Source: Massilia sp. Leaf139 (GTDB lineage: Bacteria > Pseudomonadota > Gammaproteobacteria > Burkholderiales > Burkholderiaceae_D). Taken from it: a stretch of DNA of 64,000 nucleotides. The notes below the pieces were generated by a model. The model was not told where the DNA came from. It saw only the letters and a program-made list of their open reading frames with translations, and made no database searches. Position 1 is the stretch's first letter. Every line of letters starts with the position of its first letter. The position numbers were made by a program, and so were the translations under genes. Positions 25,232 through 33,098 of the stretch are shown here, piece by piece. Location: positions 119,749 to 183,748 of the forward strand of contig NZ_LMOJ01000024.1 in assembly GCF_001424165.1 (NCBI RefSeq), in the 5' to 3' direction.

Positions 25232-27037
25232 CTACACGGCCAGTTGCTGCAACAAGTACAAGCGTTGGTACAAACCGCCCTCGATCCGCATCAGTTCCTC
25301 GTGCGCGCCCGCTTCCGTGATGCGCCCGTGATTGAGCACGACGATGCGGTCGGCGTCGCGGATGGTCGACAGCCGGTGCGCGATCGCGATGATCGTCACG
25401 TGGCCGCGCAACTCGTCCAGCGCTTCCTGCACGATCTGCTCGGTCGCGCTGTCGATGCGCGAGGTCGCCTCGTCGAGCAGCAGGATGCGCGGCTCGCCGG
25501 CCAGGGCGCGCGCGATCGCGACCAGCTGCTTCTGGCCCGAGGACAGGCGCGAACCGCCTTCGCCGAGCGGGGTGTCGTAACCCTGTTCCAGCGCCGCGAT
25601 GAAGCCGTGCGCATGCGCCGCCCGCGCCGCCGCCTCGATGCGATCGAGGGGCAGGCCGCGTCCCATGTCGATGTTCTCGCGCGCCGACGCCGCCAGAATG
25701 AACGGATCCTGGGGCACCAGACCGACCTCGTTGCGGAAGCGCTCGTTGTCGATGCCGGCAATCGGCTCGCCGCAGATCTCGATGCGCCCGTTCTCGGCCG
25801 GATAGTAGCGCAGCAGCAGCGACAACAAGGTCGACTTGCCGCTGCCGGTGTGGCCGACGATGCCGACAAAGGCGCCCTGTGGGATGTCGAGCGAGATGTA
25901 GTGCAGGACGTTCTGGCCCGGCACGTAGGCGAAGCTCAGGTCGCGCACGCGCACGGCCGGCGCGTCCGGACTGGCCTCCAGGCGCGAACCGGCGCCGCGC
26001 CCCTGCGCGTGTTCGGCGGCGCCGGCCTCGTCGAGCAGGGTCGACACGCGTGCCGTGGCCACCACCGCCTGCTGCAGGCCGCTGAACTGCATGGTGATCT
26101 GGATGAGCGGCTCGACCACGCGCGCGATATAGCTGATGAAGGCGTACAGCACGCCGACTTCGACGGCGCCGATCTCGCGCTGGCCGAAGCTGAAGATGAC
26201 CACCGCCAGCAGGATCACGTTGAGCAGATCCAGCGCCGGGCGCAGCAGGAAGGCGTTCGCCTTCAGCTCGGACAGGCGCGCGTGATAGTGCTTGTCGTTG
26301 GTGGCGGCGAAGCGCTCGCCGAAGCGGCCCGCCGCATTGCTGGCCTGGAGCACCGTCATGCCGCCGATCGATTCGGCCATCTGGCCGTTGATGTCGCTGC
26401 GCAGAGCGCGGGCGCGCGTCACCGCCGGCGCCGACAGGCGCTGGTAGAGCCAGACGATGATCAGCACCGCCGGCAGCAGGGCCAGCACGATCAGCATCAG
26501 GCGCCAGTCGAGCCAGGCCATGGCGATCATGGTGCCGACCAGGACGATGCTCGAATCGAGCAGCACGAACAGCACCTGGATGTACAGGGTCTTCACCGCC
26601 TCGGTGTCGTTCGTCACGCGGCTGACCAGCTGGCCGGTGATCGCGCGGTCGAAAAAGGCCATCGGCAGGCGCATCACGTGGCCATACACCCATTCGCGCA
26701 GGCGCCGCACCGAGCGCATCGCCATGCCCGACAGACGGATCAGCTGCAGGTAGCGCAGCCAGGACGCGGCCCAGCCCGAAACCAGCACGCCGCCCAGCAG
26801 CAGGGCCATGCGCGTCCAGTCGGCGTTCCGGGGGATGAGGTAGTCGTCGATCAGGGCTTTGCCCAGGATCGGGCCGATCACTTCGAGGCCGGCGGCCAGC
26901 ATCAGCCAGAGCGTGGCCAGCACCAGCTGGCGGCGGTCGGGCCAGGCGGCGCGGCGCAGCAGGCCGGCCGCCTGCGTGACCTGGGCGCGGCCCGGTTTTA
27001 CGAGGTCGGGCTTCACGGCGGTATCAGGCTGCGTCAA
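25232..27037 (-). CDS. ABC exporter half-transporter (MdlB-like)
   Basis: A 601-residue ABC protein with an N-terminal six-helix transmembrane domain and a C-terminal ATPase. Walker A is GHTGSGKST, the signature is LSSGQKQL, Walker B is RILLLDEATS, and the H-loop is AIAHRLST. It overlaps the end of the preceding half-transporter gene by 14 bases, so the two form a heterodimeric exporter of the multidrug/lipid type (MdlAB, SmdAB-like). The ATPase site is complete, with Glu after the Walker B Asp, suggesting this is the active half. Substrate is unknown. Confidence 0.88.
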   Translation of the reverse strand: MTQPDTAVKPDLVKPGRAQVTQAAGLLRRAAWPDRRQLVLATLWLMLAAGLEVIGPILGKALIDDYLIPRNADWTRMALLLGGVLVSGWAASWLRYLQLIRLSGMAMRSVRRLREWVYGHVMRLPMAFFDRAITGQLVSRVTNDTEAVKTLYIQVLFVLLDSSIVLVGTMIAMAWLDWRLMLIVLALLPAVLIIVWLYQRLSAPAVTRARALRSDINGQMAESIGGMTVLQASNAAGRFGERFAATNDKHYHARLSELKANAFLLRPALDLLNVILLAVVIFSFGQREIGAVEVGVLYAFISYIARVVEPLIQITMQFSGLQQAVVATARVSTLLDEAGAAEHAQGRGAGSRLEASPDAPAVRVRDLSFAYVPGQNVLHYISLDIPQGAFVGIVGHTGSGKSTLLSLLLRYYPAENGRIEICGEPIAGIDNERFRNEVGLVPQDPFILAASARENIDMGRGLPLDRIEAAARAAHAHGFIAALEQGYDTPLGEGGSRLSSGQKQLVAIARALAGEPRILLLDEATSRIDSATEQIVQEALDELRGHVTIIAIAHRLSTIRDADRIVVLNHGRITEAGAHEELMRIEGGLYQRLYLLQQLAV

Positions 27038-28787
27038 GGCTGGCCTCCAGTTGTTGGTAGCGCCACTGGCTGGCGTACCAGCCGTCCAGGGCGAGGAGGG
27101 TGTCGTGGTCGCCCGATTCGACGATGCGGCCCTCCTTCAAGACCACGATCAGGTCGGCGTTGACGACGGCCGACAACCGGTGGCTGGCGATGATGGCCGA
27201 TAGCTCCGGCTTATTCGCGCGCAGTTCGGCCAGGTGCTCGAGGATGCGCGTCTCGGTGCCGGTGTCGACCGCCGACAAGGCGTCGTCCATCAGCAGCAGC
27301 GAGCTTTCCGCCAGCAGCGAACGCGCGATCGCCACGCGCTGGCGCTGGCCGCCCGAAAGCGTGATGCCCTTTTCGCCGACCGGGGTGTCGTAGCCCTGCG
27401 GGAAGCGCAGGATGTCGTCGTGGATGGCGGCCATGTCGGCCGCCTGTTCGATCTCGGCGCGGCTGGCGCCGGGGCGGGCGAGGGCGATGTTCTCGGCGAT
27501 GCTGGCCGAGAACAGGAAGGATTCCTGCGGCACCCAGCTGGTGGCCGCGCGCAGGGCGGCCAGTTGATAGCTCTCCAACGGATGGCCGCCCCAGGTGACG
27601 GCGCCCGCCTGCGGCGTGGCCTGGCGCAGGAGCACGCGCAGCAGCGTCGACTTGCCGGCGCCGGTCGGCCCGACCAGGCCCAGGGTCATGCCGGGGCGCA
27701 GCGCCACCGAGACGCCGTCGAGCGCGGGACGGGTTACTTCTCCGCTTGCGCCGCCGTAGGCAAAGTGGACGTCGCGCAGCACCAGTGGGCCATCCTCGAT
27801 GCGCGTGAGGCTGCCTTCGTCGACCACGGTAAGGGGCGCGTCGAGCATCGGCTGCAGGCGCGCCAGGCCGGCGCGTCCCCGTTCGATCAGCGAGAGCACC
27901 CAGCCGGCCGCGAACATCGGCCAGATCAGCTGGCCGAGGTACATGGTAAAACTGGTGAGCGCGCCGATGGTGAGCTGGTTGTTCCAGACCAGGTAGCCGC
28001 CCAGGCCGAGGGTGAGCGTGCTGGCGGCGGTGAGCGTCAGGCCGACGGCCGGCTCGTAGGCTGCTTCCCATTTCTGCGCCGTCAGGCTGGCGTCGGCCGC
28101 CTGGCCGGCCAGTTCCGAGAACTGGCTGCTGCTGCGCGCTTCCAGGCCCAGGGCGCGCACGGTGCGCACGCCGGAGAGCGATTCCTGCACATGGTCGTTG
28201 AGCGTCGAGAAGCGCTTCAAGGAATCCGTTTCGGCCGTGTGGATGTGGCGCGAGATGTACCAGAAGGCCAGACCCATCAGCGGGAAGGGCAGCAGCGCGA
28301 TCAGGGCCAGGCGGTAGTCGACCCCGAGCAGCATCACGCCCAGCACCATGATCAGGGTGAGCGTGCCGTCGAAGCCCGCCAGCATCGCTTCGCCGGCGGC
28401 CATCTCGATGGCGTCGATGTCGTTGGTGGCCAGCGCCATCAGGTCGCCGGTGCGCTGCTTCTGGTAGAAGGCCGGGCCTTGCGCGGAGAGGCGCGCGTAC
28501 AGGCGCGTGCGCAGTTCGACGCCGAGGCGGTAGGCCGCGCCGTACAGGCGGATGCGCCAGCTCACGCGCAGCACGTAGATCGCCACGCCCAGGGCCAGCA
28601 GCTGCAGGATGCCGATGGTGAGGCCGTGGCTTGACAAGGTATGCGCGGCCAGGCCGTCGATCATCGCGCCGACCTTGCGCGGCACCCAGACCGTGCACAC
28701 GGCCACCCCCGCCAGCATCACCGCCGACGAAGCATAGGCTTTCCAGTGGCGCAGCACGAAGCCGCCGACCAGGCTTGCTAGACTCAT
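27024..28787 (-). CDS. ABC exporter half-transporter (MdlA-like)
   Basis: First gene of the exporter pair, 587 residues. It has a transmembrane domain (about 20-310) and an ATPase with Walker A GPTGAGKST, signature LSGGQRQR and Walker B SLLLMDDALSAVD. The residue after the Walker B Asp is Asp, not the catalytic Glu, a typical sign of a degenerate site in heterodimeric exporters, so the partner encoded downstream would supply the competent site. ATG 28787 is preceded by AAGGAAC at good spacing. A longer reading to 28901 runs into a REP element and is rejected. Confidence 0.88.
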   Translation of the reverse strand: MSLASLVGGFVLRHWKAYASSAVMLAGVAVCTVWVPRKVGAMIDGLAAHTLSSHGLTIGILQLLALGVAIYVLRVSWRIRLYGAAYRLGVELRTRLYARLSAQGPAFYQKQRTGDLMALATNDIDAIEMAAGEAMLAGFDGTLTLIMVLGVMLLGVDYRLALIALLPFPLMGLAFWYISRHIHTAETDSLKRFSTLNDHVQESLSGVRTVRALGLEARSSSQFSELAGQAADASLTAQKWEAAYEPAVGLTLTAASTLTLGLGGYLVWNNQLTIGALTSFTMYLGQLIWPMFAAGWVLSLIERGRAGLARLQPMLDAPLTVVDEGSLTRIEDGPLVLRDVHFAYGGASGEVTRPALDGVSVALRPGMTLGLVGPTGAGKSTLLRVLLRQATPQAGAVTWGGHPLESYQLAALRAATSWVPQESFLFSASIAENIALARPGASRAEIEQAADMAAIHDDILRFPQGYDTPVGEKGITLSGGQRQRVAIARSLLAESSLLLMDDALSAVDTGTETRILEHLAELRANKPELSAIIASHRLSAVVNADLIVVLKEGRIVESGDHDTLLALDGWYASQWRYQQLEASLDAA

Positions 28788-28837
28788 GATGTTCCTTGTT
28801 GCGGTTGTTAATCGCCCGCGACCGTCATTAACATACC

Positions 28838-28872
28838 GTAGGGTGGGCGGGTCTCCCGCCCACGCGTTCAAC
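28838..28872 (+). repeat. REP-like element, forward copy
   Basis: 35-base copy with GTAGGGTGGGCGGG...CCCGCCCACGCGTTCAAC. It is upstream of the ABC exporter operon, between that operon's promoter region and the phasin gene. Confidence 0.85.
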
Positions 28873-28911
28873 GCACGGGTGCATACCACAGGAGTAATCA
28901 TGCAGATGCCG

Positions 28912-28940
28912 GTTGAACGCGTGGGCGGGGAACCCGCCCG
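28912..28940 (-). repeat. REP-like element, truncated reverse copy
   Basis: Reverse copy (GTTGAACGCGTGGGCGGG then CCCGCC) that lacks the final CACCCTAC. It pairs with the forward copy at 28838-28872 and runs straight into a member of the second repeat family at 28944. Confidence 0.75.
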
Positions 28941-28943
28941 TTG

Positions 28944-28981
28944 AAACCGTGGTCAAGGCCACTGGCCTCGACCACCCCTAC
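28944..28981 (+). repeat. second dispersed repeat family, copy 1
   Basis: About 38 bases beginning AAACCGTGGTC and ending in CCCCTAC, with an internal GAGGCC/GGCCTC-like hairpin. A closely similar sequence is found reversed at 52978-53013. It is distinct from the GTAGGGTGG repeats. Confidence 0.6.
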
Positions 28982-28992
28982 GGGTCTAGGCC

Positions 28993-29019
28993 AAATAAAA
29001 AAGCGGGCCGAAGCCCGCT
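28993..29019 (-). terminator. Rho-independent terminator of the phasin gene
   Basis: On the minus strand an AGCGGGC/GCCCGCT stem with a TTCG loop is followed by a run of T. It lies about 46 bases after the phasin stop codon. Confidence 0.9.
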
Positions 29020-29065
29020 AGTTTACTGTTTTTGCACCTCAGGCGCAGCGCGCCTGGCGCCTGGG

Positions 29066-29776
29066 TCAGTTCTGCTTGCGGCGGCCCTTGGTGCCGCGCA
29101 GTTCCGTGACCTTGGTGGTGGCCGGCATTACCACCGGCGGGGTCGCATCGACTGGCTCGACCTTCGGCAGTTCGATCTCGACCGACACCTCGACCGGCAC
29201 GCTGGCGGCCACCGGGTGCGGCGGCGCGACCGACATGTCGGTGATTTCGCTGGCCGCCTGGGCGATCGGCGTCGGCGCGGCGTCCGGCTCGACGTCGGAG
29301 GTGACGACGACAAAGGCTGCCGTGCTTTCCGGTTCCGCTACGGGAGCGGTGAGAGGCACCGCAGGCGCGGCTTCAGGAGCGGCCGGCGTCATGCTGGCGA
29401 CGGCGGCGTCGACCGTTTGCTGCGCTGCGGCGGCGTTCGCCGTCGTGATCGCGTTCAGGGCGTCGGCGCTGTAGCTGCGCAGCGGCGTGAAGCCGGCGGC
29501 CAGGCTGAACAGTTCGCGGCCGTAGTCGAACATCGAGCGCCACTGGCGCTGCGACTGCGCGCCGATTTCCAGCAGGTCGCGCGGGTCGCGCACGGCGAGC
29601 AGCTGGCGCATCGTGTTGGACGAGTGTTCGATGGCGCTGCGCGAGGCGTCGAGCTGCAGCGCGAGCACGCGGCTGGTCTGGTCGAGGGCACCCTCGCCGA
29701 CGCTGCGCATCAGGTTGAATCCATTGTCGAGCTGGGTATGGCGGATTGCGGAAAACTGTTCTGGAAGGGAAGTCAT
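29066..29776 (-). CDS. phasin family protein with long Pro/Ala-rich tail
   Basis: A 236-residue phasin, a protein that coats polyhydroxyalkanoate granules. Residues 1-120 form the helical phasin domain (QFSAIRHTQLDNGFNLMRS, SQRQWRSMFDYGRELFSLA). The rest is a Pro, Ala, Val and acidic tail, ending in a strongly basic stretch (RGTKGRRKQN). Ordinary phasins are about 180-190 residues, so the tail is an addition; the basic end could touch DNA or membrane. AAGGA precedes the ATG, and a clear terminator follows. No synthase gene for the polymer is in the window. Confidence 0.85.
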   Translation of the reverse strand: MTSLPEQFSAIRHTQLDNGFNLMRSVGEGALDQTSRVLALQLDASRSAIEHSSNTMRQLLAVRDPRDLLEIGAQSQRQWRSMFDYGRELFSLAAGFTPLRSYSADALNAITTANAAAAQQTVDAAVASMTPAAPEAAPAVPLTAPVAEPESTAAFVVVTSDVEPDAAPTPIAQAASEITDMSVAPPHPVAASVPVEVSVEIELPKVEPVDATPPVVMPATTKVTELRGTKGRRKQN

Positions 29777-30002
29777 TGTGATTCCTTATATGCTTGAGCA
29801 AGTGTTCGGCTGGTCGGATATGGCGCACTGCAACATAACTAGTGTAGTCCTGATGCTGAGCCCTGCAAAGCGAAATTTGTCACTATGTCATCAGCGCAAT
29901 ATTGCATTGCAGCACCGTTACAATTCGACACCCAATTCGCCAGCAAACGCTTTAAAAAGATGGGGAAATCGCTACAATCATCCGATCTGAACAGGAGCGC
30001 CC

Positions 30003-31277
30003 ATGGATCTTGTCATACGCAATGCCACCCTGGCCGACGGCCGCCGCGAGATCGACATCGGCATCGCCGGCGAGCGCATCGTTGCCGTTGAAGCGGGCCT
30101 GTCCGCACAGGGCGTACGCGAGATCGACGCCGGCGGCGACCTGGTGTCGCCGCCCTTTGTCGACGCCCATTTCCACATGGACGCGACGCTCAGTTACGGC
30201 TTGCCGCGCGTGAATGAATCGGGCACCTTGCTCGAAGGCATTGCGCTGTGGGGCGAGCTGAAACCGCAACTGGCGCAGGAGGCCCTCATCGAGCGGGCGT
30301 TGCAATATTGCGACTGGGCCGTGGCGCGCGGCCTGCTGGCGATCCGCACCCATGTCGACATCTGCGACGACCGCCTGCTGGCCGTCGAGGCGCTGCTGGA
30401 GGTGAAGCGCCGCATCGCGCCCTACATCGACCTGCAGCTGGTCGCCTTTCCGCAGGACGGCCTGCTGCGCAGTCCGGGCGCCTTCGACAACCTCAAGCGC
30501 GCCATCGCCATGGGCGTGGACGTGGTCGGCGGCATTCCCCATTTCGAGCGCACCATGGCGCAGGGCGCGGAGTCGGTGCGCCTGCTGTGCGAATTCGCGG
30601 CCGGGCAGGGCCTGCGCGTGGACATGCATTGCGACGAGACCGACGATCCGCTCTCGCGCCACATCGAGACCCTGGCCTATGAAACCTGGCGCCTCGGCCT
30701 GCAAGGGCGCGTGGCAGGTTCGCATCTCACCTCGATGCATTCGATGGACAATTATTACGTCAGCAAACTGCTGCCGCTGATGAAGGAGTCGGGCGTGGCG
30801 GCGATCGCCAATCCGCTCATCAACATCACGCTGCAGGGGCGCCACGACAGCTATCCGAAGCGGCGCGGCATGACGCGCGTGCCGGAACTGCTGGCGGCCG
30901 GCATCGACGTCGCCTTCGGCCACGACTGCGTGATGGATCCCTGGTACGGCCTGGGGTCGGGTGACATGCTGGAAGTGGCCCACATGGGCCTGCACGTGGC
31001 GCAGATGACGGGGCAGGCGGCCATGCGCCAGTGCTTCCTCGCCGTCACCGAGACCCCGGCACGCATCCTCGGCCTGGAAGGCTATGGCATCGCGCCCGGC
31101 TGCCACGCCGACCTGGTGTTGCTGGGCGCATCGAGTCCAGCCGAAGCGATCCGCCTGCGCGCCACGCGCCGCGCCGTCGTGCGCCGCGGGACAGTGGTGG
31201 CCGAAGCGGCGCCGAACGTCTCGGCCCTGCGCCTGGCCGGCCGCCCGGAGACGGTCGATTTCCGTATCGGACGCTGA
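30003..31277 (+). CDS. codA: cytosine deaminase (CodA-type amidohydrolase)
   Basis: Metal-dependent amidohydrolase of 424 residues that aligns well with E. coli CodA, which turns cytosine into uracil and ammonia in pyrimidine salvage. Metal and catalytic residues are present: H56 and H58 (DAHFHMD), H209 and E212 (MHCDETDD), H241 (GSHLTSMHS) and D308 (FGHDCVMDPWY). The residue next to the catalytic Asp is C309 where E. coli has a second Asp, a position that affects base preference, so another pyrimidine or purine-like base could be the substrate. CAGGAGCGCCC precedes the ATG. It appears to stand alone; no permease gene is adjacent. Confidence 0.85.
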   Translation: MDLVIRNATLADGRREIDIGIAGERIVAVEAGLSAQGVREIDAGGDLVSPPFVDAHFHMDATLSYGLPRVNESGTLLEGIALWGELKPQLAQEALIERALQYCDWAVARGLLAIRTHVDICDDRLLAVEALLEVKRRIAPYIDLQLVAFPQDGLLRSPGAFDNLKRAIAMGVDVVGGIPHFERTMAQGAESVRLLCEFAAGQGLRVDMHCDETDDPLSRHIETLAYETWRLGLQGRVAGSHLTSMHSMDNYYVSKLLPLMKESGVAAIANPLINITLQGRHDSYPKRRGMTRVPELLAAGIDVAFGHDCVMDPWYGLGSGDMLEVAHMGLHVAQMTGQAAMRQCFLAVTETPARILGLEGYGIAPGCHADLVLLGASSPAEAIRLRATRRAVVRRGTVVAEAAPNVSALRLAGRPETVDFRIGR

Positions 31278-31310
31278 GTTTGCCGCCACGGGTGCTAGAA
31301 TCGCCAGCCC

Positions 31311-31877
31311 ATGAAGTATGCATATAGCGCATCGGAACAGTACTGCAGAGCCGTGAACGATATCCAGATCCGCCCCGCCACCAGCGCCGATTTCGACGCC
31401 ATGTGGAACATCTTCAGCGCCCATGTGGATGCGGGGGAAACCTATCCTTTCGAACCTGAGACCACGCGCGAGGCGGTGCAGGCCTACTGGTTCGGCCAGG
31501 GCGTCACCAGCCGCGTGGCGGCCCTGGGCGAACGCGTGCTGGGCATGTACCGCGTGGTGCCGAACCAGCTCGGGCGCGGGCGCCATGTCGCCAACGCGTC
31601 CTACATGGTCAGCCCGTCGGCGCAGGGCGCGGGCGTGGGCCGCATGCTGGGCGAACACAGCCTGCTCGAGGCGCGCGGCCAGGGCTACCTGGCGATGCAG
31701 TTCAACTACGTGGTCAGCACGAATACGGCCGCCGTGATGCTGTGGAAGAAGCTCGGCTTCTCCATCGTCGGCACGCTGCCGAAAGCCTTCCGCCACAAGC
31801 GGCTCGGCTATGTCGACGCCTACGTCATGTACCAGCTGCTGCAGGATCCGGATCACTGGCCGACGGCGGACGAGTAG
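31311..31877 (+). CDS. GNAT family N-acetyltransferase
   Basis: Acetyl-CoA-dependent acyltransferase of 188 residues, or 174 if GTG 31353 is the true start. The domain begins at IQIRPATSADFDAMW. The acetyl-CoA loop is seen in SYMVSPSAQGAGVGRMLGEHSL, and a typical NTAAVMLWKKLGFSIVGTLP end follows. Similar proteins acetylate amino acids, amines or antibiotics; the substrate here is not predictable. Neither start has a strong ribosome site. It follows the deaminase gene by about 33 bases and could be co-transcribed. Confidence 0.85.
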   Translation: MKYAYSASEQYCRAVNDIQIRPATSADFDAMWNIFSAHVDAGETYPFEPETTREAVQAYWFGQGVTSRVAALGERVLGMYRVVPNQLGRGRHVANASYMVSPSAQGAGVGRMLGEHSLLEARGQGYLAMQFNYVVSTNTAAVMLWKKLGFSIVGTLPKAFRHKRLGYVDAYVMYQLLQDPDHWPTADE

Positions 31878-31965
31878 ACCCGGCCCTCCGCCGGTCAGCG
31901 GTGCAGCATGGCCTCGTGGGCGATGATAGGATCATTGTCAGTTCAACATCCACGAAAGCAGCTCC

Positions 31966-32955
31966 ATGCAAGTCGCCGAACCCGGGCCGAACGCAGCCTT
32001 TTACGTCGTCATGAACGCCGGTTCCGGCCATTCGGAAACCGCGCTGCGCGAGTCGACCATCCGCGACGTGCTGCAGGCGGCAGGGCGCACCTGCCATCTC
32101 GAGATCGTGGAGGATCCAGCCCAATTGGGCGACATCGCGCGCCGCATGGCGACCCGCGCCCGCGAGGAAAACGGCATCGTGGTGGCGGCCGGCGGCGACG
32201 GCACCATCAACACGGTCGCGCACGAAGCGGTGCGCCAGGGCTGCCTGTTCGGCGTGCTGCCGCAGGGGACATTCAACTACTTTGGCCGCACCCACGGCAT
32301 TCCCGAAGACCTGGCCGAGGCCGTGCATGCTCTGCTGGGCGCGCGCGTGACGCCGGTGCAGATCGGGATGGTCAACGACCGCATCTTCCTCGTCAACGCC
32401 AGCGTCGGCCTGTATCCGCAACTGCTGGAAGCGCGCGAGCACGACAAGCGCCAGTACGGCCGCAGCCGCGTGGTTGCCATCCTCTCGGCTTTAAAAACCG
32501 CGCTCGGCCGCCATCGTTCGCTGCGCATCACCCTCGACACCGAGGGCATCACGCGCAAGTTGCGCACGCCGACCCTGTTCGTCGGGAACAACCGGCTGCA
32601 GATGGAGCAGGTCGGCATGGAACCGCTGACCGAGGCGGTCGAGGAGGGCGAGCTGGCGGCGATCGCACCGCGCCCGGTCGGCAAGCTCGGCATGCTCGGC
32701 CTGATGCTGCGCGGCGCCCTCGGGCGCCTGGGCGATGCCGACAACGTGATCGGCTTTTCCTTCAAGCGCCTGACCGTGAAGCACGCGCGCCTGTCGCCGC
32801 GGCGCGGCATCAAGGTCGCCACCGACGGCGAAGTGACGCGCATGCGCATGCCCTTGGTGTTCCAGGTGGTGGAAGGGCGGCTGCTCCTGCTGAAACCGGC
32901 GGCCGATGCGGCATCCAGCGCCGCCGGCACCGAGTCGGGCGCCGGCACCAGCTAG
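31966..32955 (+). CDS. diacylglycerol/lipid kinase family protein
   Basis: A 329-residue member of the DAGK catalytic family (YegS/DagK type), which phosphorylates lipids such as diacylglycerol or sphingosine-like bases. Visible motifs are VVMNAGSGHS at the start, the nucleotide-binding AAGGDGTINTVAHE, and LPQGTFNYFGRTHGIP, the family's PxGTxN(D) site. The C-terminal half carries the second beta-rich domain (IKVATDGE). It lies downstream of the GNAT gene on the same strand. Start ATG 31966 is well placed at the conserved N-terminus. Exact lipid substrate is unknown. Confidence 0.87.
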   Translation: MQVAEPGPNAAFYVVMNAGSGHSETALRESTIRDVLQAAGRTCHLEIVEDPAQLGDIARRMATRAREENGIVVAAGGDGTINTVAHEAVRQGCLFGVLPQGTFNYFGRTHGIPEDLAEAVHALLGARVTPVQIGMVNDRIFLVNASVGLYPQLLEAREHDKRQYGRSRVVAILSALKTALGRHRSLRITLDTEGITRKLRTPTLFVGNNRLQMEQVGMEPLTEAVEEGELAAIAPRPVGKLGMLGLMLRGALGRLGDADNVIGFSFKRLTVKHARLSPRRGIKVATDGEVTRMRMPLVFQVVEGRLLLLKPAADAASSAAGTESGAGTS

Positions 32956-32985
32956 CGACATGTGCCAACGCGACGCATGCGTCTA

Positions 32986-33056
32986 CGTGGGCACGGGGCG
33001 CCCACCCTACATACGTCACGTTGCGTGTCTTGTAGGGTGGGCGCCCCGTGCCCACG
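32986..33056. repeat. REP-like perfect inverted pair between convergent genes
   Basis: Two copies that are exact reverse complements over 25 bases (32986-33010 and 33032-33056), with GCGCC-type internal stems. They lie between the converging kinase and glycosidase genes, so a transcript from either side would form a long hairpin, which may stop or stabilise both messages. Confidence 0.85.
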
Positions 33057-33098
33057 CCGGAACGACGAGTAGACGCGACGCCTATCGAACGCCGATGT

